A program made the position numbers and the translations under genes. Shown one piece after another: positions 7,942 to 18,327 of a DNA stretch of 64,000 bases (positions are counted from its first letter, which is position 1; every line of letters starts with the position of its first letter). The notes below the pieces were generated by a model. It was not told the DNA's origin and did no database searches. It saw nothing but the letters and a program-made list of their open reading frames with translations. The stretch lies in assembly GCF_000772935.1 (NCBI RefSeq), contig NZ_JPVR01000074.1, forward strand, positions 1 through 64,000. The letters run 5' to 3'. Source of the DNA: Lysinibacillus boronitolerans JCM 21713 = 10a = NBRC 103108 (GTDB lineage Bacteria > Bacillota > Bacilli > Bacillales_A > Planococcaceae).

Positions 7942-8682
7942 CTAATAGAACACTTTTTCTAAGTACAGCCCTTGTGGTGGTGCGGTTTTTCCCGCCTTAT
8001 CACGATTACCTGAAGCAACTACCTCGGACACATTTTCAATCATACGTCGACCTATGCCAACCTCCCAAAGAGTACCTGCAATAATACGCACCATATTATA
8101 TAAGAAGCCATTCCCTTCAATCACCATATGTAGCTCTTCACCATGCCATTCAAATTGCAATAATGTTACTGTGCGTACTTTATCTTTCACACTTGTATTC
8201 GCCGCGCAAAAACAAGAAAAGTCATGTGTACCAATAATAGCCTTAGCTGCCTCTTGCATCGCCTCTACGTTAGGTTTGACTCCATTTGTCTCTACAGTAT
8301 AATATCTGCGGAATGGACTTTGGATAGGCTCACAAGACCAAATATAGCGATATCTTTTTCCAGCCACGTCATAACGCGCATGAAAGTCATGGGCTACTTC
8401 CTCTACCGATAATACACGAATATCTCGTGGCAGTTGCACATTCAAAGCCTTACTATACTTTTCTACAGGTATGCCAAGTGGTGTGTCGAAATGCAATGTT
8501 TGCCCTGTCGCATGTACTTTAGCATCTGTACGACCACTTGCAGTTACCTTAACCGATTCTCCCTTATGCATAATGGCTAGAACACGTTCAAGCTCAGCCT
8601 GCACTGTACGTTCCCCTGGCTGTATCTGATAGCCTGAAAATAGTGTTCCATCATAGCTTATAATTACTTTTAATCGTCGCAT
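7942..8682 (-). CDS. truA: tRNA pseudouridine(38-40) synthase TruA
   Basis: 246 residues. Isomerises uridines 38-40 in the tRNA anticodon stem-loop. The catalytic motif GRTDAKVHATGQ is present with Asp53, as are the N-terminal ISYDGTLFSGYQIQ and the later GFLYNMVRIIAGTLWEVG typical of TruA. It lies 13 bases after ecfT, the last gene of the ECF-transporter operon, and upstream of rplM, which has its own promoter. This is the Bacillus order. Confidence 0.95.
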   Translation of the reverse strand: MRRLKVIISYDGTLFSGYQIQPGERTVQAELERVLAIMHKGESVKVTASGRTDAKVHATGQTLHFDTPLGIPVEKYSKALNVQLPRDIRVLSVEEVAHDFHARYDVAGKRYRYIWSCEPIQSPFRRYYTVETNGVKPNVEAMQEAAKAIIGTHDFSCFCAANTSVKDKVRTVTLLQFEWHGEELHMVIEGNGFLYNMVRIIAGTLWEVGIGRRMIENVSEVVASGNRDKAGKTAPPQGLYLEKVFY

Positions 8683-8695
8683 ATAGCCTACTCCT

Positions 8696-9493
8696 TTAAC
8701 TTCTATAGAAGAATAGCAATACGCCTATTGCTACTAATAAAACAAGCGCAAATGTGTCCCCCATATCCCATTTTAACCTGCGGTACCTAGTGCGCCCTTC
8801 ACCACCGCGATAGCCTCTTACTTCCATCGCTGTTGCTAAATCCTCAGCCCGTTTAAATGCACTGACAAAGAGAGGCACGAGCAATGGTACTACTGCCTTT
8901 ATACGGTCCTTAATTGGCCCAGATGATAAATCAGAGCCCCTTGCCATTTGTGCCTTCATAATTTTATCCGTCTCATCCATTAAGGTTGGAATGAAGCGTA
9001 ATGAGATGGACATCATTAAAGCCAATTCATGGACGGGTACTTTTATTGCTTTTAAGGGATTCAGCAGAACCTCGATACCGTCTGTTATGGAAATTGGTGA
9101 TGTTGTAAGGGTTAAGATTGACGTCATAAATACTAATACTAGAAAACGAATTGAGATAAATATTCCCCGCCTAATCCCTTCATCATAAATCGTAATGAAT
9201 TTTGATTCAAACACAGGGACGCCTTCCTTCGTCATAAAAATATGGAGAAGGAATGTAAAGGCCATTAAAAAGAGCACTGGTTTGAGTCCATTAATTAAAA
9301 AATAAAGGCGAATGCGCGATATTAATACAATCAGTAGCGTGAATGCGAGTAACATCGCATACGTCACGGTATTATTGGCTAAAAACACAATAATAATAAA
9401 GGCGAACACAAAGATCAGCTTTGACCGTGGATCAAGCTTGTGTACGGGTGAGTCACCAGGTAAGAAGCGACCAAAGATCATTTTTTCCATCAT
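8696..9493 (-). CDS. ecfT: ECF transporter transmembrane protein EcfT
   Basis: 265 residues, with several hydrophobic segments and the two cytoplasmic coupling motifs of EcfT, each with an Arg-Gly core: QMARGSD and MEVRGYRGG, which dock onto the two ATPases. Together with EcfA1 and EcfA2 it forms the energising module of a group II energy-coupling-factor transporter used by various vitamin-binding S components. No S component lies in this window, as expected for a shared module. Its start ATG overlaps the ecfA2 stop codon (ATGA), showing translational coupling. Confidence 0.94.
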   Translation of the reverse strand: MMEKMIFGRFLPGDSPVHKLDPRSKLIFVFAFIIIVFLANNTVTYAMLLAFTLLIVLISRIRLYFLINGLKPVLFLMAFTFLLHIFMTKEGVPVFESKFITIYDEGIRRGIFISIRFLVLVFMTSILTLTTSPISITDGIEVLLNPLKAIKVPVHELALMMSISLRFIPTLMDETDKIMKAQMARGSDLSSGPIKDRIKAVVPLLVPLFVSAFKRAEDLATAMEVRGYRGGEGRTRYRRLKWDMGDTFALVLLVAIGVLLFFYRS

Positions 9494-10362
9494 GACTCTG
9501 CACGCTCCTCTCTAAGTGCTTGAGCAATTTCAGCAGCAAGCTCTTCCTCTGTTAAGCAAACCTTAGACAAGGAATGACCCATCATGTGTTCAATCTTTTG
9601 CTGAAAGCGGACAATACGTGGAGGCTCTAGACGGAATTTCTTTAATGTTTCAACATCTTTAAAAATAATTCGTGGTGTTCCACTTAAGACATTCTTTCCT
9701 TCATGCATGATCACAATATTATCTGCGTACCGAGCTGCATCCTCCATACTATGGGTTACTAGAATGGTTGTAAGATGACGTTCTTGATGGAGCTGATAAA
9801 ACATATCCATAATTTCCTTTTGACCTCGTGGATCAAGACCTGCTGTTGGTTCATCTAAGACAATAACCTCAGGATCCATCGCCAAAACGCCTGCAATCGC
9901 TACACGACGCATTTGACCACCTGATAAATCGAAAGGTGATTTATCCAAAACACTATCAGGCAAACCGACTAAGCTGACAAGTTCTCTTGCACGAGCTTCC
10001 GCCTCCTCCTCTGATATACCAAAGTTCATTGGGCCAAACATAATATCCTTTAACACTGTTTCTTCAAAAAGTTGATGCTCTGGAAATTGAAAGACAATGC
10101 CCACCTTTTGTCTTACAGCTTTTAAATCCTTTGCTTTTTTCCCAGCTATAATAAGTCGATCTCCTATATGTACTTCTCCTGAAGTAGGTCTTAGAAGCGC
10201 GTTAAAATGCTGCAGAATCGTTGATTTTCCAGAACCCGTATGGCCAATTATCGCTTGATACGTATGAGATGGAATGTCAAAATCTACATCGAATAATGCC
10301 CGTTTTTCAAAGGGGGTTCCTTGTGCATAGGCATAACTTACTTGTTGAAGTTTGATGTCCAT
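9490..10362 (-). CDS. ecfA2: ECF transporter ATP-binding protein EcfA2
   Basis: 290 residues. ABC ATPase with Walker A GHTGSGKST (about residues 40-48), Q-loop VFQFPEHQLFEE, signature LSGGQMRR and Walker B VIVLDEPTAGLDP, then the H-loop VTHSMEDAARYAD. The C-terminal extension is typical of EcfA2. It hydrolyses ATP with EcfA1 on the cytoplasmic face of EcfT. It overlaps the end of ecfA1 by 25 bases and the start of ecfT by 4 bases. Confidence 0.94.
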   Translation of the reverse strand: MDIKLQQVSYAYAQGTPFEKRALFDVDFDIPSHTYQAIIGHTGSGKSTILQHFNALLRPTSGEVHIGDRLIIAGKKAKDLKAVRQKVGIVFQFPEHQLFEETVLKDIMFGPMNFGISEEEAEARARELVSLVGLPDSVLDKSPFDLSGGQMRRVAIAGVLAMDPEVIVLDEPTAGLDPRGQKEIMDMFYQLHQERHLTTILVTHSMEDAARYADNIVIMHEGKNVLSGTPRIIFKDVETLKKFRLEPPRIVRFQQKIEHMMGHSLSKVCLTEEELAAEIAQALREERAES

Positions 10363-11183
10363 AAATCATTCACCAACTCTTCTTCTGTCATATGTTGTCC
10401 CATTAATGGAACACCTTCCTTTTGCAATAGCTTTGATAACTTCAAGGCAAATGGCAAATCTAGTCCAAATTCAACTAGCTTGTCTCCAAGTGCAAAGATT
10501 TCAGCAGGTGTACCTTCTGCAAATTTCTTACCATCATTCATAAAAAGAACACGATCTGCTAACATTGCCTCTTCTAAATCATGGGTAATAGATAAAACTG
10601 TTAATCCTGTTTCTGTACGTAATGTTTGCACCGTTTGTAACACCTCTGCACGACCCTGAGGATCTAACATGGATGTAGCCTCATCTAAAATTAAAAGCTT
10701 CGGCTTTAAAGCAAGTGCCCCAGCAATGGCTACACGCTGTTTTTGTCCACCAGATAAATGATGTGGCTCATGGTCTAAAAACTGACTCATTTTTACCTGT
10801 TCGAGTGCCGCATGTACACGTTTCACCATTTCTTCAAAAGGGATACCGTTGTTTTCCAAAGCAAATGCTACATCATCCTGTACCGTTGCCCCAACGAATT
10901 GATTGTCAGGGTTTTGAAAAACCATTCCCATCAAGGAGCGAGATTCCCAAAGATTTTCTTCATTTAAAGGTTCTCGCAATATTCGTACATCCCCCTGTTG
11001 AGGAAACAATAAACCGTTCATCAGCTTGGCAATGGTGGACTTACCAGAACCATTATGTCCTACAATAGCAATCCACTCACCTTCATCAACAGCAAAACTA
11101 ACATTTTCTACAGCATTACGACTGTTTTGAATTTCTGGTGTATATGAAAAAGTCACATTATTTAAAGATAAAATTTCAGGCAT
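10338..11183 (-). CDS. ecfA1: ECF transporter ATP-binding protein EcfA1
   Basis: 281 residues. ABC ATPase with Walker A GHNGSGKST (about residues 42-50), Q-loop VFQNPDNQFVGATV, signature LSGGQKQR, Walker B LLILDEATSMLDP and H-loop ITHDLEEA. First gene of ecfA1-ecfA2-ecfT-truA. It is separated from rplQ by 427 bases containing the rplQ terminator, a structured RNA candidate and a second small terminator, so it probably has its own promoter, although no clear one could be placed. Confidence 0.94.
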   Translation of the reverse strand: MPEILSLNNVTFSYTPEIQNSRNAVENVSFAVDEGEWIAIVGHNGSGKSTIAKLMNGLLFPQQGDVRILREPLNEENLWESRSLMGMVFQNPDNQFVGATVQDDVAFALENNGIPFEEMVKRVHAALEQVKMSQFLDHEPHHLSGGQKQRVAIAGALALKPKLLILDEATSMLDPQGRAEVLQTVQTLRTETGLTVLSITHDLEEAMLADRVLFMNDGKKFAEGTPAEIFALGDKLVEFGLDLPFALKLSKLLQKEGVPLMGQHMTEEELVNDLWTSNFNK

Positions 11184-11342
11184 ATCTAGAACTCCTCTCT
11201 CTAAGCTCAGCTCTACTAACTAACTTACACTTTTTTATGTATGAATTCTACTACAATCCGTATGTCGATAAAAGAAAAATACTACAATAGCAACTCAAAT
11301 TGATAATGGACTAATGGAATTACAAAATAACGCCCATATATT

Positions 11343-11367
11343 AAAAAAAGCACCACAAATTGGCGCC
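11343..11367 (-). terminator. Small terminator before ecfA1
   Basis: On the minus strand GCGCCA / TGGTGC (one G-U pair) with loop ATTTG, followed by seven Ts. It lies just below the larger structured RNA, giving tandem terminators. Confidence 0.75.
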
Positions 11368-11379
11368 ATCTAATCTAAT

Positions 11380-11545
11380 AAAAAAGCGCGCACCTCATTC
11401 GATAGAAATGCGCTAGTCGTTACATTTACAAGAAATATGGGTGCTCAAGCCCTTATTTCTCCTGAATGAGGTGCGGAGAGCTAAACGAGACGCCACACTA
11501 ATAAGTGTCCGCTCATCATAACGCTCAGCTTAATTATTTGTCGTA
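11380..11545 (-). ncRNA. Candidate structured RNA or leader with a three-way junction and intrinsic terminator
   Basis: An 11-bp perfect stem (11390-11400 with 11464-11474; GCACCTCATTC/GAATGAGGTGC) encloses about 63 bases that can fold into two more helices: AGAAATA/TATTTCT and AAATG/CATTT. The closing stem runs straight into CGC and TTTTTT, so it can act as a terminator. Upstream (about 11475-11545) another hairpin with ACACT/AGTGT lies between AGCT repeats. A possible promoter is ACGACA, 18 bases, TATGAT near 11515-11545. No known riboswitch core was recognised. It could be an ecfA1 leader, a free small RNA, or a palindromic mobile repeat. Confidence 0.5.
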
Positions 11546-11554
11546 TAAATCATT

Positions 11555-11588
11555 TATAAAGAAAGAGGGTGGTGATTCCCACCCTCTT
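11555..11588 (-). terminator. Terminator of rplQ / alpha operon
   Basis: Perfect 10-bp stem AAGAGGGTGG/CCACCCTCTT with loop GAATCA, followed by TTTCTTT on the minus strand. Confidence 0.9.
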
Positions 11589-11610
11589 CACCACAAGTTT
11601 TCTCTTATGA

Positions 11611-11991
11611 TTAAACTAGTTCAATCACAACAACAGGTGCACCGTCGCCACGACGAGGACCTACTTTAAGAATACGAGTGTAACCACCTTGACGCTCAGC
11701 ATAACGTGGTGCAACATCATCAAATAACTTTTGAAGTGCAAATGATGTTGATTCGTTACCTTCTGCATCAGTCGTTGTTACTAGTTCACGACGGATGAAT
11801 GCAGCAGCTTGACGGCGTGCATGTAAATCTCCGCGTTTACCTAAAGTAATCATTTTTTCAACAGCTTTACGTACTTCTTTAGCGCGAGCCTCAGTAGTTT
11901 CGATACGCTCGTTGATGATTAAATCAGTAGCTAAGTCACGTAACATCGCTTTACGTTGAGAACTTGTACGACCAAGTTTTCTGTAACCCAT
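11611..11991 (-). CDS. rplQ: 50S ribosomal protein L17
   Basis: 126 residues. Starts [20 protein letters not shown], the invariant L17 opening, and ends [12 protein letters not shown]. It binds 23S rRNA near the exit tunnel. It is the last gene of the rpsM-rpsK-rpoA-rplQ unit and is followed by a strong terminator. Slightly longer than B. subtilis L17 by a few residues in the loop around DAEGNESTS. Confidence 0.97.
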   Translation of the reverse strand: MGYRKLGRTSSQRKAMLRDLATDLIINERIETTEARAKEVRKAVEKMITLGKRGDLHARRQAAAFIRRELVTTTDAEGNESTSFALQKLFDDVAPRYAERQGGYTRILKVGPRRGDGAPVVVIELV

Positions 11992-12048
11992 GGATGTTTC
12001 CCTCCTTTATAGAAAAAAATCTGATCTTGTTAGTTGTGTTTAAATCGC

Positions 12049-12993
12049 TTAGTCTTCTTTGCGTAATCCTAAACCAAGCTCTTCTAACTTCGCTTTTACT
12101 TCTTCTAATGACTTACGTCCAAGGTTACGAACTTTCATCATGTCGTCTTCTGATTTATTCGCAAGTTCTAGTACTGTATTGATACCAGCGCGTTTTAAAC
12201 AGTTATAAGAACGAACAGAAAGATCAAGTTCTTCAATAGTCATCTCTAAAACTTTTTCTTTTTGATCTTCTTCTTTTTCGACCATGATTTCAGCAGTTTG
12301 TGCCTCATCTGTCATGCCAACGAAGATGTTAAGATGCTCGGTTAAAATTTTTGCTCCGAGCGAAATCGCCTCTTTCGGACCGATGCTGCCATCTGTCCAC
12401 ACATCAAGAGAAAGTTTGTCGTAGTCAGAAGACTGACCAACACGAGTATTTTCCACTTGGAAATTGACGCGTGATACTGGAGTGTAAATAGAGTCGATCG
12501 GGATCACGCCGATAGGAAGATCCTCACGTTTGTTTTGATCAGCAGGAGTGTAACCACGGCCGCGTTGTGCATACATACGCATACGTAAATGACCGTTTTT
12601 AGCGATTGTTGCAATATATAGATCTGGGTTTAAAATTTCTACGTCACTGTCATGTGTAATGTCAGCAGCCGTAACTGTACCATCGCCTTTAACATCAATC
12701 TCAATAACTTTTTCTTCGTCAGAGTAGATTTTAAGAGCTAGTTTTTTCACGTTCAAAATGATTGAAGCTACATCTTCTACTACGCCTTCTACAGTTGAGA
12801 ATTCGTGAAGAACACCATCAATTTGAATTGAAGTGACAGCAGCTCCTGGTAATGAAGACAGAAGGATACGACGTAAAGAATTACCCAAAGTGTTTCCATA
12901 TCCGCGTTCAAGCGGTTCTACAACAAACTTTCCATATTTGGAATCTTCGCTGATCTCCACCGTTTCAATCTTTGGTTTTTCAATTTCGATCAT
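12049..12993 (-). CDS. rpoA: RNA polymerase alpha subunit
   Basis: 314 residues, the Bacillus length. The N-terminal dimerisation/assembly domain (about residues 1-230) carries [25 protein letters not shown]. After a Glu/Lys-rich linker (EKEEDQKEK), the C-terminal domain (about 245-310) has the DNA/activator-binding helix region [21 protein letters not shown] and [11 protein letters not shown]. It nucleates core polymerase assembly. It lies between rpsK and rplQ, with a 139-base gap before it that contains a possible promoter. Confidence 0.98.
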   Translation of the reverse strand: MIEIEKPKIETVEISEDSKYGKFVVEPLERGYGNTLGNSLRRILLSSLPGAAVTSIQIDGVLHEFSTVEGVVEDVASIILNVKKLALKIYSDEEKVIEIDVKGDGTVTAADITHDSDVEILNPDLYIATIAKNGHLRMRMYAQRGRGYTPADQNKREDLPIGVIPIDSIYTPVSRVNFQVENTRVGQSSDYDKLSLDVWTDGSIGPKEAISLGAKILTEHLNIFVGMTDEAQTAEIMVEKEEDQKEKVLEMTIEELDLSVRSYNCLKRAGINTVLELANKSEDDMMKVRNLGRKSLEEVKAKLEELGLGLRKED

Positions 12994-13068
12994 TTTATTT
13001 ACCCTCCTTCAAAACATCGAATGTATAGGTTCTTTCCATCATAGATTCGATCGTCAATGACGTATCGT

Positions 13069-13097
13069 TTATTATCTGCACAAGACAGTCTGTACAA
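13069..13097 (-). promoter_or_regulatory. Possible internal SigA promoter for rpoA
   Basis: TTGTAC, 17 bases, TAATAA on the minus strand in the rpsK-rpoA gap. Just upstream a short CTCATA/TATGAG hairpin (about 13112-13126) precedes a TTTTTT tract and could weaken read-through. Confidence 0.4.
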
Positions 13098-13132
13098 AAA
13101 ATGATGTTCTCATACAATATGAGACGCACCCA

Positions 13133-13540
<408 letters not shown>

Positions 13541-13547
13541 TTACCAA

Positions 13548-13913
13548 TTATTTTTTCTTGTTCGCAACTGTTTTACGAGGACCTTTACGCGTACGCGCAT
13601 TGTTCTTCGTATTTTGACCACGAACAGGTAAGCCACGACGGTGACGGATACCACGGAATGAACCGATTTCCATCAGACGTTTAATATTTAATGAAGTTTC
13701 GCGACGTAAGTCACCTTCAAGTTTGTAAGAATCTAATTGTTCACGGATTTTGTTTAACTCATCTTCAGTTAAGTCGCGTACGCGTGTATCTTCTGAAATA
13801 CCTGCATCAGCTAGTACTTTCTGAGCTGTAGTTTTACCAATACCGAAAATGTACGTTAATGAAATTACCACGCGTTTGTCGCGAGGAATATCAACACCAG
13901 CAATACGTGCCAT
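13548..13913 (-). CDS. rpsM: 30S ribosomal protein S13
   Basis: 121 residues. [22 protein letters not shown] opening, the helix-two-turn region and the basic C-terminal tail [15 protein letters not shown] that reaches the P-site tRNA. Located in the head of the small subunit, contacting S19 and L5. Follows rpmJ and precedes rpsK in the standard alpha-operon order. Confidence 0.97.
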   Translation of the reverse strand: MARIAGVDIPRDKRVVISLTYIFGIGKTTAQKVLADAGISEDTRVRDLTEDELNKIREQLDSYKLEGDLRRETSLNIKRLMEIGSFRGIRHRRGLPVRGQNTKNNARTRKGPRKTVANKKK

Positions 13914-13937
13914 GTACGTTGTGCACCTCCTTTAGAA

Positions 13938-14051
<114 letters not shown>

Positions 14052-14088
14052 CTAACCTAACCTCCTTAGTAGTTCGGAGCGCAAAAGA

Positions 14089-14307
14089 TTATTTAAAACG
14101 GTATGTGATACGACCGCGAGTTAAATCATAAGGAGATAACTCAATAGTAACCTTATCTCCAGGTAGAATACGGATAAAGTGCATACGAATCTTACCAGAT
14201 ACGTGTGCTAGAATCACATGTCCATTTTCTAATTCTACCTTAAACATCGCGTTTGGCAAAGTCTCAACAACTGTCCCTTCGACTTCAATTACATCATCTT
14301 TCGCCAT
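14089..14307 (-). CDS. infA: Translation initiation factor IF-1
   Basis: 72 residues forming a single S1/OB-fold: [20 protein letters not shown], the [19 protein letters not shown] core and [12 protein letters not shown] at the end. It occupies the 30S A site during initiation. It follows the map remnant instead of an intact map gene, with AGGAGA upstream of the start. An accidental promoter-like TTGCAA-17-TATATA (about 14602-14630) lies within the decayed region upstream and might now drive infA. Confidence 0.97.
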   Translation of the reverse strand: MAKDDVIEVEGTVVETLPNAMFKVELENGHVILAHVSGKIRMHFIRILPGDKVTIELSPYDLTRGRITYRFK

Positions 14308-14354
14308 CTACTCTGTCTCCTCTCTATATGCAAATTAAAGTTCTCATCGTTACA

Positions 14355-14690
14355 TCAAACGGATATCTGCTGCAACTTTAGAAGCAACCTCGTTTCAACA
14401 TATGTTTGGATTGTATGAGAGATGTTTGAAAGACGCTCGTCTGGTTTCGCTTCACACAATCCACGGAATATACAGAACCAGTAAGGGCACTGAATCTCCC
14501 ATGTTTACACGAATACCGGAATGTCTTGGATGAGATATTCATACCCGTTACACAGATGCTTCCACGAAACCCATTATACTCCTCCAAAAGGTATGTTGCA
14601 CTTTTTAGAAGAAATATATACCGGGCACAATATGCTTTTGCAACTCTCAAAAAAATTATGTTTCGTTGTTGCTCCCGCATGCCTCCCGCG
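14355..14690 (-). pseudogene. map: Decayed methionine aminopeptidase (map) pseudogene
   Basis: The gap between adk and infA, where map normally sits, contains map-like peptides scattered over different frames. YNGFRGSICV (14549-14578) is the hallmark Map motif; upstream in the same frame MREQQRN and KSATYLLEE fit the N-terminal part. A shifted frame gives YEYLIQDIP, matching the NEELVHGIP segment. A further shift gives KPDERLSNISHTIQTYVE (about 14391-14447), the well-known KPGERLSNISHAIQ region. Stops and frameshifts separate these, and the C-terminal 100 or so residues with the His/Glu metal ligands are missing. The order of fragments equals that in Map. The KOW-domain gene found after map in some Bacilli is also absent. 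Confidence 0.85.
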
Positions 14691-14720
14691 GAAGCAGTAC
14701 TCTGCGCCCGGAGCCGGGTA

Positions 14721-15407
<687 letters not shown>

Positions 15408-15444
15408 TTAAAGGAAACGATGGAACGTTCCCTAAAAACCAACA

Positions 15445-16740
15445 TTATTTCATAAAGCCTTTGTAGTGACGTTTAACAAGTTGAGATTCTAGCTGCTTCA
15501 TCGTTTCGAGCGCTACGCCGACTACGATAATAATACTAGTACCACCGATCTGCACTGAGGCAGGTAGATTCATAAAGTTTATGAATATAACCGGCATTAC
15601 TGAAATAACAGTTAAGAAAATCGCGCCGACAAATGTCAGACGATATAACACGCTTGTTAAATACGTTTGAGTGTTTTCACCAGGACGAATACCTGGAATA
15701 TAAGCACCTTGCTTTTTCAAGTTATCTGCCACATTTTCTGGATTCACTTGTACGAATGCATAGAAATATGTGAATGCGATGATTAATGCCACATAAATAA
15801 TCATTCCAACAGGTTTTGTATGATCAAACGTGTTATTAATGAAGGTTGTAACATTATTTTCACCGAAGAACGGAACTAACGTACGAGGTGTCATCAGAAA
15901 CGCTGAAGCAAAGATTACTGGAATAACCCCTGCAGCATTTACTTTTAACGGTAAATGAGTTTGTTGACCTCCAGTTTGTTGATTTCGCCCAGTAACTCGT
16001 TTTGCATATTGAATTGGAATTTTACGTAGTGCTTGTTGCACGTAGATAACTCCAATAACAACCGCAAGCAAGATTAAAACAAGTAGACCAAGGATAATTA
16101 GGTTGATAAATAGCTTATCACCAGCACCCTCGATTTGTTGTGCATAGATTTGGTTGATACCTGTAGGTAATGCCGCAACGATACCTGCGAAAATTACAAC
16201 AGAAATACCATTACCAACGCCATGCGCAGTAATTTGATCAGCAAGCCATACTAGGAATGCTGTACCCGCTGTTAATACAATAGAGATTATAACATATGTT
16301 AAAACTCCTTCTTCCTTAATCAAAGAACCGCCGTACATTCTATTAAAACCGAATGACATCGCGAATGATTGAATAAAAGCAAGAATAATAGTAAAGTAGC
16401 GTGTAAATTGTGCAAGTTTACGTCTTCCGACTTCACCTTGCTTTGCCCATTCAGCAAACTTCGGTACTACGTCCATTTGCAATAACTGAACAATAATTGA
16501 GGCTGTGATGTAAGGCATAATCCCCATCGCAAAGATCGAGAAGTTCTTTAAAGCACCACCGCCAAAAGTATTGAGGAAACCAACGAGGTTAAACTCATCA
16601 GTTGCCTTTAATACATTAGCGTCAACGTTAGGTACTGGAATGAAAGTTCCAATACGGAAAACGATTAACATTAAAAGTGTGAAAATGATTTTATTTCTTA
16701 TATCTCGAACACGCATAAAGTTAGAGATTGTCTGAAACAT
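15445..16740 (-). CDS. secY: Preprotein translocase subunit SecY
   Basis: 431 residues with ten predicted membrane spans. Recognised by IPVPNVDA, the plug-region GGGALKNFSIFAMGIMPYI and GMIIYVALIIAFTYFYAFVQ. Forms the protein-conducting channel with SecE (encoded at 49216) and SecG. Its ATG overlaps the rplO stop (TAATG) and it precedes adk, the classic spc-operon order. Confidence 0.97.
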   Translation of the reverse strand: MFQTISNFMRVRDIRNKIIFTLLMLIVFRIGTFIPVPNVDANVLKATDEFNLVGFLNTFGGGALKNFSIFAMGIMPYITASIIVQLLQMDVVPKFAEWAKQGEVGRRKLAQFTRYFTIILAFIQSFAMSFGFNRMYGGSLIKEEGVLTYVIISIVLTAGTAFLVWLADQITAHGVGNGISVVIFAGIVAALPTGINQIYAQQIEGAGDKLFINLIILGLLVLILLAVVIGVIYVQQALRKIPIQYAKRVTGRNQQTGGQQTHLPLKVNAAGVIPVIFASAFLMTPRTLVPFFGENNVTTFINNTFDHTKPVGMIIYVALIIAFTYFYAFVQVNPENVADNLKKQGAYIPGIRPGENTQTYLTSVLYRLTFVGAIFLTVISVMPVIFINFMNLPASVQIGGTSIIIVVGVALETMKQLESQLVKRHYKGFMK

Positions 16741-17180
16741 TAAATCACCTCAGTAGTTCCGCCGGCATTCTCGATTGCTTCTTTCGCTGAAGCTGAGAAT
16801 TTATGAGCTTTGACAGTAAGCTTTTTATTAAGTGTTCCATTGCCTAGAACTTTAATTCCAGCTTTTTCATTGCTCACTAGACCAGTTTCAAGTAATAATG
16901 CAGCAGTTACCTCTGCACCGTCTTCGAAACGGTTTAAAGCATCAAGGTTAACGATAGCGTATTCTTTACGGTTAATGTTCGTAAAGCCACGTTTTGGTAA
17001 ACGACGGAATAATGGGTTCTGACCGCCTTCAAAGCCTGGGCGTACACCGCCACCAGAACGAGCGTTTTGACCTTTATGACCTTTACCTGCTGTTTTACCG
17101 TTACCAGAACCGATACCACGACCAACGCGGTTGCGTTGCTTACGAGAACCTTCTGCTGGTTTTAACTCATGCAGTTTCAT
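16740..17180 (-). CDS. rplO: 50S ribosomal protein L15
   Basis: 146 residues from ATG at 17180 ([20 protein letters not shown]). The Gly/Arg/Lys-rich N-terminal extension ([19 protein letters not shown]) threads into 23S rRNA, followed by the globular domain. An upstream in-frame TTG adds eight residues but lies before the AAGGAGGTG ribosome site, so it is rejected. Stop overlaps the secY start by one base. Confidence 0.97.
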   Translation of the reverse strand: MKLHELKPAEGSRKQRNRVGRGIGSGNGKTAGKGHKGQNARSGGGVRPGFEGGQNPLFRRLPKRGFTNINRKEYAIVNLDALNRFEDGAEVTAALLLETGLVSNEKAGIKVLGNGTLNKKLTVKAHKFSASAKEAIENAGGTTEVI

Positions 17181-17214
17181 AGTGGGTGGCACCTCCTTGT
17201 TCAATAATTAGAAA

Positions 17215-17397
17215 TTAAATTTCTTTTACAGTAACTAAGTGAGCTACTTTATCAAGCATACCGCGAGTAGCTGCGTTATCAGCTTTCTCTACAGTTTGGT
17301 GTAATTTACGTAAACCTAAAGCTTCAACAGTTTTGCGTTGTGCAGGTTTAGTACCAATCACAGATTTAGTAAGGGTGATTTCTAATTTGTTAGCCAT
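17215..17397 (-). CDS. rpmD: 50S ribosomal protein L30
   Basis: 60 residues, the short bacterial form. [29 protein letters not shown] is followed by the [16 protein letters not shown] block. Lies between rpsE and rplO with short gaps, as in the spc operon. Confidence 0.96.
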   Translation of the reverse strand: MANKLEITLTKSVIGTKPAQRKTVEALGLRKLHQTVEKADNAATRGMLDKVAHLVTVKEI

Positions 17398-17410
17398 TAT
17401 CTTTCCCCCC

Positions 17411-17914
17411 TTATCCTAATATTTCTTCCACTGATTTACCACGTAATTTAGCTACGTCCTCTACGCGTTTTAATTCAGTTAAACCTTGAATTGTTGCACG
17501 CACCATGTTAATTGGTGTGTTAGATCCAAGTGATTTTGAAAGAATATCAGTAATACCAGCAAGTTCTAGTACAGCACGTACTGGACCACCAGCGATAACC
17601 CCTGTACCAGGAGCAGCAGGTTTGATTAGGATTTCTCCTGCACCAAAGCGACCTTGCACTAAGTGTGGAGTTGTTCCACCTACGCGTGGCACTTCGATTA
17701 AGTTTTTCTTCGCGTCTTCAACAGCTTTGCGGATAGCATCTGGCACCTCTTGAGCTTTACCAGTACCGAAACCTACATGACCGTTTCTATCGCCAACTAC
17801 AACTAATGCTGTGAAGCGGAAGCGACGTCCACCTTTAACAACTTTAGCAACGCGGTTAATAGTAACTACGCGTTCTTCAAGTTCTCCAAGTTTGTTTGCG
17901 TCAATACGACTCAT
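17411..17914 (-). CDS. rpsE: 30S ribosomal protein S5
   Basis: 167 residues. N-terminal double-stranded RNA-binding fold ([20 protein letters not shown]) including the loop VKGGRRFRF involved in decoding fidelity and spectinomycin binding, then the [16 protein letters not shown] and [18 protein letters not shown] blocks. No change in the spectinomycin-loop residues was apparent. Strong AGGAGG before the ATG; follows rplR. Confidence 0.97.
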   Translation of the reverse strand: MSRIDANKLGELEERVVTINRVAKVVKGGRRFRFTALVVVGDRNGHVGFGTGKAQEVPDAIRKAVEDAKKNLIEVPRVGGTTPHLVQGRFGAGEILIKPAAPGTGVIAGGPVRAVLELAGITDILSKSLGSNTPINMVRATIQGLTELKRVEDVAKLRGKSVEEILG

Positions 17915-17935
17915 GAAATGTGTCCCTCCTTCTTA

Positions 17936-18295
17936 TTAAAATTCTAAACCGTTCTCACGTGCAGCTTCAGCTAAAGCTTTCACACGTCCATGATATAAGT
18001 AACCACCACGGTCAAATACTACAGCAGTAATATTTTTTTCCGCAGCGCGTTTTGCGATTGTTTCACCGACTTTAGTTGCTGCGTCAACATTGCTACCTGC
18101 ACCTTCGAAACCATTTTCTTGAGAAGATGCGCTAACAATTGTTACGCCTGCTACGTCATCGATAAGTTGCGCGTAAATGTTCTTGTTAGAACGGAATACG
18201 TTTAAGCGTGGACGCTGAGCAGTACCCGAAATTTTAGAACGAACGCGAGCATGACGTTTTTTACGAACCTGATTTTTATCTTGTTTCGTAATCAC
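17936..18295 (-). CDS. rplR: 50S ribosomal protein L18
   Basis: 119 residues from GTG at 18295. The basic N-terminus [20 protein letters not shown] and C-terminal [20 protein letters not shown] are diagnostic. Binds 5S rRNA with L5. The longer reading from GTG 18304 overlaps the AAGGAG ribosome site, so the GTG eight bases downstream is chosen; this length equals that of other Bacilli. Confidence 0.95.
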   Translation of the reverse strand: MITKQDKNQVRKKRHARVRSKISGTAQRPRLNVFRSNKNIYAQLIDDVAGVTIVSASSQENGFEGAGSNVDAATKVGETIAKRAAEKNITAVVFDRGGYLYHGRVKALAEAARENGLEF

Positions 18296-18327
18296 AAGGG
18301 TCACTCCTTTCTAATGCTTAAGCTGCA

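Noticed and set aside
14549-14574. An eight-codon ORF (MGFVEASV) with GGAGG just upstream, before infA
   Set aside because: It looks like a leader peptide but falls inside the Map motif YNGFRG read in another frame; the GGAGG is part of the decayed coding sequence.
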